A stretch of 39,375 nucleotides of DNA, from positions 1-39,375 of the forward strand of contig JAFDKH010000039.1 in the NCBI GenBank assembly GCA_019307065.1. The letters run 5' to 3'. Made by a program: the position numbers and the translations under genes. Numbering within the stretch: the first letter of the stretch is position 1; each line of letters opens with the position of its first letter. The notes below the pieces were generated by a model. It searched no databases, was not told the origin of the DNA, and was given only the letters and a program-made list of their open reading frames with translations. Shown piece by piece: positions 34,784-39,375 of the stretch. This stretch comes from Deltaproteobacteria bacterium. GTDB taxonomy: Bacteria; Myxococcota; B64-G9.

Positions 34784-35302
34784 CTATAGAGCACTCAGCT
34801 TCTCTTTCAACCACTGGCCGCGCGGCGGTAAAATCAGTAAGAAGAATACGGCCAGCGAAAGAAACAAACCGCTAATCGGAGCGTTCGAGCCCAGCATGCG
34901 GGTGATCAGTCCATACAGGCCGACCGAGGCACTCAGGCCCCAGCTAATAATGCAGCCGGCAGTGTAGCGCGTCAGAAATACCGCCTGGCGGCCGATAACC
35001 GGATCGATGTCGGCCGGCAACCCCCAAGACTGCAACTGTTCGGCCGGGGCCGTGCGCACACGATCCGGATTACATAACTTCTGACGCGAGAGCGGAACAA
35101 CTATCAATGTCAGCCCGGCCGCCAAACCTCCCAGAATCAGCTCGACTAACAAAAGACTGCTCGGCTTAACAATCACTCCCAGGGGCGGGCCGAGGACAAT
35201 TGTCACGCTACAGATCCCCAACACACAAACAACAATGATTGCATATATCCATTTCAGTGAGCGTAGTTGCTTTTCGTAAACTTCTACGACCAGGCGATTC
35301 AT
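34784..35302 (-). CDS. Hypothetical membrane protein
   Basis: 172 residues with four hydrophobic segments (about 18-36, 46-70, 112-132, 142-160) and a cytoplasmic loop between the second and third. Its ATG overlaps the recR stop (ATGA), so it is the last gene of the dnaX-ybaB-recR operon. I do not recognise a family. Confidence 0.75.
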   Translation of the reverse strand: MNRLVVEVYEKQLRSLKWIYAIIVVCVLGICSVTIVLGPPLGVIVKPSSLLLVELILGGLAAGLTLIVVPLSRQKLCNPDRVRTAPAEQLQSWGLPADIDPVIGRQAVFLTRYTAGCIISWGLSASVGLYGLITRMLGSNAPISGLFLSLAVFFLLILPPRGQWLKEKLSAL

Positions 35303-35889
35303 GACATCTCTCGGCGACCCGACAGGGCCCGGCCGAGTGTACCCCGGTCGACATACTCGAGTTCGCCACCAACCGGAATACCGGAGGCTATACGGCTGAC
35401 CCTGATATCCATCGGCTCGATACGCTTTTTTAGATACAGCGCGGTTGCCTCACCTTCCACGCTGGAACTGGTGGCAACAATCACTTCTTTGACCTGTCCC
35501 GGCAGCCGCTTGAGAAGATCTTCCACTCGAATTTGATCCGGGCCGGCCCCGTCCAGAGGATTCAACACGCCCCGCAGTACATGATAGAGTCCGTGGTACT
35601 CATGGCTTTTTTCAATGGCCAGCAGATCTTGAACTTTCTCTACTACACACAAGATCGAGGCGTCCCGGCGCTGGTCCGAACAAATACTGCAAGGTGATGG
35701 TTCGGACAAGTTGCCGCAGATCTCGCAGGGGCGGACGCGCTCGATTACGTCCTTGACGGCGGCAGACAGGGCCAATCCATATTCAGGCGGAGACGCCAGG
35801 ACATGAAACACCAAGCGGGTGGCTGTCTTTTCGCCAATCGAGGGAAGTTGTTGCAGTAGACTGACCAGGCGCTGCAAGGCATCGGCCAT
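35299..35889 (-). CDS. recR: Recombination mediator protein RecR
   Basis: 196 residues, the normal size. RecR works with RecF/RecO to load RecA on gapped DNA. Domains in order: helix-hairpin-helix (LQQLPSIGEKTATRLVFHVL), a four-Cys zinc finger (CEICGNLSEPSPC...C), and a Toprim domain (ILCVVEKVQDLLAIE, then VATSSSVEGEATALYL). The ATG follows AAGGAG by 5 nt. It is part of the widely conserved dnaX-ybaB-recR cluster. Confidence 0.97.
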   Translation of the reverse strand: MADALQRLVSLLQQLPSIGEKTATRLVFHVLASPPEYGLALSAAVKDVIERVRPCEICGNLSEPSPCSICSDQRRDASILCVVEKVQDLLAIEKSHEYHGLYHVLRGVLNPLDGAGPDQIRVEDLLKRLPGQVKEVIVATSSSVEGEATALYLKKRIEPMDIRVSRIASGIPVGGELEYVDRGTLGRALSGRREMS

Positions 35890-35919
35890 GTCCGCTCCTT
35901 AAAGGTTAACCCAACGAGT

Positions 35920-36249
35920 TTATGAAAAAAGTGTATCGAGACCGGGAATAGGCATGCCTCCCGTAAGGGAACGCGTCGCATCGGCCGCCAATTCGCGAGC
36001 CTTCGAAATGGCCTGATTAGTCGCAGCCATAACCAGGTCTTGCAGCATTTCGAGGTCTTTTGGATTGACTACCTGCGGTTCTATTTCTACTTTCATGATA
36101 CGTCCGCGGCCATCGGCCAAGACTTTCACCATTCCGCCCCCGGCCGAGGCCGTCACGGTCTGGCGGGCCAACTCCTCTTTCATTTTCGAAAGCTTCTCAG
36201 AAAATGCCTGGGCCTGACGCATCAAATCTTCTATTCCGGGAATATTCAA
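35920..36249 (-). CDS. ybaB: YbaB/EbfC-family nucleoid-associated protein
   Basis: 109 residues of the YbaB/EbfC family, small dimeric DNA-binding proteins. Typical features are the N-terminal helix DLMRQAQAFSEKLSKMKEELA, the strand VTASAGGGMVKVLADGRGRIMKVEIEP and the following helix DLVMAATNQAISKARELA. It starts at TTG (36249) with AGGAG 6 nt upstream, inside the dnaX stop region, so it is coupled to dnaX. Confidence 0.95.
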   Translation of the reverse strand: MNIPGIEDLMRQAQAFSEKLSKMKEELARQTVTASAGGGMVKVLADGRGRIMKVEIEPQVVNPKDLEMLQDLVMAATNQAISKARELAADATRSLTGGMPIPGLDTLFS

Positions 36250-36252
36250 GAG

Positions 36253-37995
36253 TTACTCCTTCTGAGAAGTTTTGATCGTATCTACTTCGGCTCCAAAAAT
36301 CTTGATTGCCTCTTTCACCATCGGATGCGAAAGGGCCTGACTGCGCATTTGGTCCTCGGCATCTTGCTTGTCCTGCTCCCATGACTGAGCCAGAGTAACA
36401 CCATCTTCGGCCTGGCGATCCTCGACTACCAGCTGCGTGTCCTGCCCGAAAAGTTCACGGCAAAAACCTTCAAGCTCTTGCATGTTCCGCGAGGTCTTCA
36501 TTTGATCGGCAAAGAAACTACCCGGCTGAAGAGAAATTCTCACCTTTTGGGCCGACAACTCCAGCGGGCAGGCGTGGTTCAGGACCGAGCCCAATGAGGG
36601 TCGGCGCTTAGAGACCAGCGCCACGAGCTTCTCCCACCCTTCAGGGAATTTCCCTTGCGAACTTGGGGCCTCAGTTGCTTCTTTGATTGGTTCTGCCTTG
36701 ATCGGCTCGGCCGGCTTTATTGCAGCCGGACTATCATTTTTTTTGGGGGGCGGCTGCTTGGCAATCGGCGGAACGAACTGAACCCGTTCGGACAAGCGTT
36801 CGTTGCGGGCCGGCCTTGGGTTATTTTGGTTTTGCGGCAAGGCCCCCGAATCGAATTTCTTCGACAGCTGCTCTACTCTCTCGAGGACATCAGCTATGTC
36901 GAGCAAGGGCTCGATAGCCGCAAGCCGCAAGAGGGCGATTTCGAGAACCAGGCGCGGATAGGGACTGCGCGGAAGGTCTTCGAGCGCCCGAGCCAGAACA
37001 TCGAAAATCTGGTGCCAGCGTAAGGTCGGCGCTTTTTGGGCCTGTTCGGCAAGTCCCCGGCGATCTTCTTCGAGGACATCGACTAAGGCATCGGGGTTTT
37101 TCAAAGAGCGGTAGAGAATCAAATGACGAATGTGCCACAGTAAACCTTCGAGAAAACGCTTCAGGTCATGGCCCTCGTCGAATAACTTCTCGACCAGAAG
37201 CATTAGCTGGTCGGGCCGATTATCGACTACATGCGAAATCACTTCTGCGAAGATCCCGCTCCTGGTCAGGCCCAGGGCTTGATAGACTTGCTCGGTAGAG
37301 ATCTTGTCACCGGCAAACGCCAGAACTTGATCGGTCAGGCTGAGAGAGTCACGCACCGAACCGGAAGCCTCGCGGGCAATCAGCTGCAGGCCGGTTTCCT
37401 CTATTTCGGCACCCTCAGCTGCCAGGATTTTCCGCAGGTGGTCTAGAATCACATCTGAAGGAATCCGCTTGAAATCGAACCGCTGACAGCGCGAAAGCAC
37501 GGTCAGCGGAATCTTGTGCGGTTCGGTAGTCGCAAAAATGAATTTCACGTGGGCCGGCGGTTCTTCTAGCGTCTTAAGCAGCGCATTGAAAGCGCTGGTC
37601 GACAGCATGTGGACTTCATCAATAATGTAGATTTTGAAACGACTGGAGGCTGGAAGATAGCGCGAGTTGTCGCGCAGACTTCGAACGTCGTCGACTCCGG
37701 TGTTGGAAGCTCCGTCGATCTCGAAGACATCGGAAGAATGTCCGCTTGTAATTTCTTTGCAGCTGCTACAGCTATTGTCCGGTTCGGTAGTCGGACCCTT
37801 TTCGCAATTCAGAGCTTTGGCCAGAATGCGGGCCACCGAAGTCTTGCCGACTCCGCGCGCGCCGCAGAAAAGGTACGCATGCGCCACGCGATCGAGCCCA
37901 ATCGCATTCTTGAGCGTCTGAATTACGCCCTGTTGACCAATCACTTCATCGAAGGTAACTGGACGCCACTTGCGAGCCAGTACAAGGTAGGACAT
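36253..37995 (-). CDS. dnaX: DNA polymerase III subunit tau (gamma by slippage)
   Basis: 580 residues: the clamp-loader ATPase of the replicative polymerase. The start is the ATG at 37995 with AGAGG 5 nt upstream. Domain I has Walker A GARGVGKTS, a zinc module (C...C..C in the 20 residues after ALNC), Walker B IDEVHMLS and the sensor LSRCQRFDF. The conserved part extends to about residue 380, followed by a Pro/Lys/Ala-rich linker and a C-terminal tau-type domain. In the linker an A8 run (36737-36744) with stops in the -1 frame would yield a gamma-like protein of about 420 residues, close to E. coli gamma (431). It follows the SRP RNA gene, a common arrangement. Confidence 0.97.
   Translation of the reverse strand: MSYLVLARKWRPVTFDEVIGQQGVIQTLKNAIGLDRVAHAYLFCGARGVGKTSVARILAKALNCEKGPTTEPDNSCSSCKEITSGHSSDVFEIDGASNTGVDDVRSLRDNSRYLPASSRFKIYIIDEVHMLSTSAFNALLKTLEEPPAHVKFIFATTEPHKIPLTVLSRCQRFDFKRIPSDVILDHLRKILAAEGAEIEETGLQLIAREASGSVRDSLSLTDQVLAFAGDKISTEQVYQALGLTRSGIFAEVISHVVDNRPDQLMLLVEKLFDEGHDLKRFLEGLLWHIRHLILYRSLKNPDALVDVLEEDRRGLAEQAQKAPTLRWHQIFDVLARALEDLPRSPYPRLVLEIALLRLAAIEPLLDIADVLERVEQLSKKFDSGALPQNQNNPRPARNERLSERVQFVPPIAKQPPPKKNDSPAAIKPAEPIKAEPIKEATEAPSSQGKFPEGWEKLVALVSKRRPSLGSVLNHACPLELSAQKVRISLQPGSFFADQMKTSRNMQELEGFCRELFGQDTQLVVEDRQAEDGVTLAQSWEQDKQDAEDQMRSQALSHPMVKEAIKIFGAEVDTIKTSQKE
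36711..36744 (-). promoter_or_regulatory. Candidate dnaX frameshift/slippage site
   Basis: On the coding strand, C6A8 is read CCC-CCC-AAA-AAA-AAT. A -1 slip on the A8 (36737-36744) gives AAA followed directly by TGA (36736-36734) and TAG (36733-36731). Seven nt after the A-run a hairpin can form: CCGGCT (36729-36724) with AGCCGG (36716-36711), loop 7 nt. Slippery run, spacer and stem match the layout of -1 programmed frameshift signals; the A-run alone could also cause transcriptional slippage as in Thermus dnaX. Confidence 0.65.
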
Positions 37996-38014
37996 GAAAA
38001 CCTCTTTATGCAAA

Positions 38015-38123
38015 AGGGACGGCCAGGCAACCCTGCATCACACGGACAATGCTGCTGCCGCTGCTCCCTTCCGGGCCTGACGGAGTTCGCAACCCGCCGT
38101 TGCGCAGGACCCGACCGTCCCAA
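38015..38123 (-). ncRNA. ffs: Signal recognition particle RNA (4.5S type)
   Basis: About 109 nt on the minus strand. The universally conserved SRP core GGCCCGGAAGGGAGCAGC is present near the tip, and the ends pair (GGGACGG with CCGTCCC), giving the long hairpin of the small bacterial SRP RNA that binds Ffh. It lies 19 bp upstream of the dnaX start, a frequent neighbour. Ends are placed by base pairing and may be off by a few bases. Confidence 0.93.
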
Positions 38124-38135
38124 ACCAACTTCCAT

Positions 38136-38220
38136 CGGAGAGAGAGGGATTCGAACCCTCGGTACCTTACGGCACATACGATTTCCAATCGCACCCCTTC
38201 GGCCTCTCGGGCATCTCTCC
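38136..38220 (-). tRNA. tRNA-Ser (anticodon GGA)
   Basis: 85 nt with a long variable arm as in class II tRNAs. Acceptor GGAGAGA pairs with TCTCTCC, discriminator G, T-loop GTTCGAATC. The anticodon loop is TTGGAAA, anticodon GGA, reading UCC/UCU. CCA is not encoded. Confidence 0.97.
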
Positions 38221-38286
38221 AAAAACTCGACGTCTGCACTCGAGACGTCTATCTATGACCGATTTCAAAGATCAAACAAACCGCTA

Positions 38287-38372
38287 CGGAGAGAGAGGGA
38301 TTCGAACCCCCGGTACCCAGAGGGTACACCTGCTTTCGAGGCAGACGCCTTCAGCCGCTCGGCCATCTCTCC
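38287..38372 (-). tRNA. tRNA-Ser (anticodon CGA)
   Basis: 86 nt, class II with long variable arm. The acceptor stem is identical to the other Ser tRNAs here (GGAGAGA/TCTCTCC), discriminator G. The anticodon loop is CTCGAAA, anticodon CGA, reading UCG. CCA is not encoded. It lies downstream of tadA and upstream of tRNA-Ser(GGA). Confidence 0.97.
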
Positions 38373-38441
38373 ATGTGTTTCTCGGGGCTATCCCTCGAAA
38401 AACCGTATATTCAAAGAACCGGATACCTACTTTGCCTTCGC

Positions 38442-38909
38442 TCAACTGCGCCGATTTTTGAAAAACGTCTTCAAGAGTTCGGCCGCTTGATTTTCCAGCA
38501 CACCTGAATCAACTTCGATCCTGTGATTCAGGCGGCTGTCATCGGCCAGGTTGTACAATGTCCCGGCCGCGCCCGCCTTTGGGTCGCTGCAGCCGAAAAC
38601 CAGGCGGGCAATCCTGGCCGACAACATGGCCCCCAGGCACATCGCACAAGGCTCCAGGGTAACGTAAAGCGTACAATCGGTCAGTCGCCAGCGGTCCAAC
38701 TGTGTAGCCGCCTGCCTAATCGCCGCCATTTCTGCATGCGCGGTTGGATCGTTTGAAGCCTCTTTATGATTTCTGCCCCGGCCAACCACTCGATCCCCGG
38801 CCACAATCACCGCCCCGACAGGTACCTCGTCCTCCTCGAAAGCTTTTTGAGCTTCTTCGAGCGCTGCCTGCATAAATTTTTGATCCTGGTCGGTTTTCAT
38901 AGCGGTCAT
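38442..38909 (-). CDS. tadA: tRNA-specific adenosine deaminase TadA
   Basis: 155 residues, normal length. TadA deaminates A34 of tRNA-Arg(ACG) to inosine, which lets it read CGU, CGC and CGA. Zinc-site motifs are HAE (His58, Glu60 as proton shuttle) and PCAMC (Cys88, Cys91). The ATG at 38909 lies 1 nt after the tRNA-Arg(ACG) gene on the same strand, with no ribosome binding site; an ATG three codons later is an alternative. Processing at the 3' end of the tRNA would leave an almost leaderless mRNA. The gene sits within a tRNA cluster and is transcribed with it. Confidence 0.96.
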   Translation of the reverse strand: MTAMKTDQDQKFMQAALEEAQKAFEEDEVPVGAVIVAGDRVVGRGRNHKEASNDPTAHAEMAAIRQAATQLDRWRLTDCTLYVTLEPCAMCLGAMLSARIARLVFGCSDPKAGAAGTLYNLADDSRLNHRIEVDSGVLENQAAELLKTFFKNRRS

Positions 38910-38910
38910 A

Positions 38911-38984
38911 CGCGCCCAAGAGGGTTCGAACCTCTGACCTTCGGTTTCGTAGACCGACGCTCTATCCAGCTGAGCTATGAGCGC
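38911..38984 (-). tRNA. tRNA-Arg (anticodon ACG)
   Basis: 74 nt. Acceptor GCGCTCA pairs with TGGGCGC (one G-U), D-arm AGCTCAGCTGGATAGAGC, anticodon loop CTACGAA with anticodon ACG, T-arm AGAGG/CCTCT with TTCGAAC. A34 is the substrate of TadA, encoded immediately downstream. CCA is not encoded. Confidence 0.97.
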
Positions 38985-38990
38985 ACAATA

Positions 38991-39078
38991 CGGAGAGAGA
39001 GGGATTCGAACCCTCGGAACGCGTTAAACGTTCACTGGTTTAGCAAACCAGCGCCTTCAGCCTCTCGGCCATCTCTCC
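38991..39078 (-). tRNA. tRNA-Ser (anticodon GCT)
   Basis: 88 nt, class II with long variable arm; acceptor GGAGAGA/TCTCTCC, discriminator G. The anticodon loop is TTGCTAA, anticodon GCT, reading AGC/AGU. It is the first RNA gene of the tRNA-tadA transcript and ends 6 nt before tRNA-Arg(ACG). CCA is not encoded. Confidence 0.97.
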
Positions 39079-39150
39079 TCAACTTCGCATCCGGTTTATC
39101 TGGATACTTCCGATTGTCAATGAACAAGCCCTTCTGCCACAGAGCTTTTC

Positions 39151-39179
39151 TGTCTAGCACCGCCATAGGTCGCTGTCAA
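39151..39179 (-). promoter_or_regulatory. Sigma70-type promoter of the tRNA-tadA cluster
   Basis: On the minus strand TTGACA (39174-39179) is separated by 17 nt from TAGACA (39151-39156), a consensus -35 with a fair -10, about 70 bp upstream of tRNA-Ser(GCT). A second TTGACA at 39115-39120 has no well-spaced -10. The first pair is the better candidate. Confidence 0.6.
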
Positions 39180-39375
39180 GGACCGTCAGAAGCCCCTGAA
39201 TTGTGTTGGGAAACAAAAAAGTGGGCCCCCAAGGTTCCCAGGTGTCGGGGGGGATGGGGACGCACCCAGGTACACAAGAAGGCCCTAATCATTTCCAATT
39301 ACCGTGCTCGCTCCCCCCCCCGGGATTTCTTGTTGCGAGCCCTGATCGTACTGCCCGATCACATGGCAGCAGTAT
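39180..39375. other. Terminal stretch without recognisable genes; probable low-quality contig end
   Basis: Apart from the promoter just inside it, nothing coding is visible. The stretch contains unusual homopolymers (a run of eight G near 39247 and a run of about ten C near 39313) and GGGCCCCC-like sequence unlike the rest of the window. A short minus-strand reading frame is open here but resembles nothing known. Confidence 0.5.

Noticed and set aside
37609..38490. Plus-strand 293-codon frame across dnaX, SRP RNA and tRNAs
   Set aside because: It runs antisense through RNA genes and dnaX; its repeated RERDSNPRYP-like peptides are translations of tRNA T-arms, a known annotation artefact.
38136..39078. 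CRISPR-like direct repeats (GGAGAGAGAGGGATTCGAAC recurring three times)
   Set aside because: These are the shared acceptor and T-arm sequences of three serine tRNA genes.

Overview
The window looks like one contig of an uncultivated, Gram-negative, deltaproteobacterial-grade (Myxococcota-like) bacterium. This is inferred from long Cys-rich secreted proteins, a C-terminal Gly-Cys-Gly-Cys / hydrophobic / Arg tail of the MYXO-CTERM kind on two of them, Asp-Ala-Gly repeats in an exported protein, many lipoprotein-type signal peptides and moderately high GC. The last ~200 bases contain long G and C homopolymers and read like a low-quality contig end.

Layout. 1-3358 (minus): a large secreted Cys-rich / lamin-tail / beta-propeller protein, cut by the window edge and interrupted by one in-frame TAA at 2492-2494. 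3622-7553 (plus): an OPT-family transporter and acetate kinase. 7581-9917 (minus): a hybrid histidine kinase. 10007-11092 (plus): a membrane-anchored endonuclease/exonuclease/phosphatase-fold protein. 11122-14472 (minus): a trypsin-like protease with five 150-residue Cys-rich repeats.

14506-24462 (minus) is the centrepiece: a 13-gene bacterial microcompartment (BMC) operon. Shell: one BMC-H, one PduT-like BMC-T with a pore cysteine, three BMC-P. Enzymes: PduL phosphotransacylase, CoA-acylating aldehyde dehydrogenase, PduS-like Fe-S flavoprotein, deoxyribose-phosphate aldolase (DERA) fused to an extra N-terminal module, triose-phosphate isomerase, an RpiB-like isomerase, a class II (fuculose-phosphate type) aldolase, and a stand-alone paralog of the DERA N-terminal module. 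This matches the 'sugar phosphate utilizing' (SPU) BMC class, with a class II aldolase carrying a C-terminal encapsulation peptide, a feature I associate with fucose/rhamnose compartments. The likely flow is deoxy-sugar phosphate -> acetaldehyde + triose phosphate; acetaldehyde -> acetyl-CoA -> acetyl phosphate; then acetate + ATP by the acetate kinase at 6312-7553. PduS/PduT could export the electrons from NADH. Five cargo proteins carry amphipathic encapsulation-like helices.

24529-29146: a lipoprotein, a beta-propeller protein, an NlpC/P60-like exported protein with six 24-bp repeats, and two PRC-barrel paralogs. 29160-35302: a heavy-metal-exporter-like membrane protein, a nitronate monooxygenase/FabK-type flavoprotein, an ABC exporter pair and small hypotheticals. 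35299-38123 (minus): the housekeeping cluster SRP RNA-dnaX-ybaB-recR; dnaX carries an A8 slippery run with immediate -1-frame stops and a downstream hairpin. 38136-39078 (minus): tRNA-Ser(GGA), tRNA-Ser(CGA), tadA, tRNA-Arg(ACG), tRNA-Ser(GCT), so tadA sits 1 nt behind the tRNA it is expected to edit.
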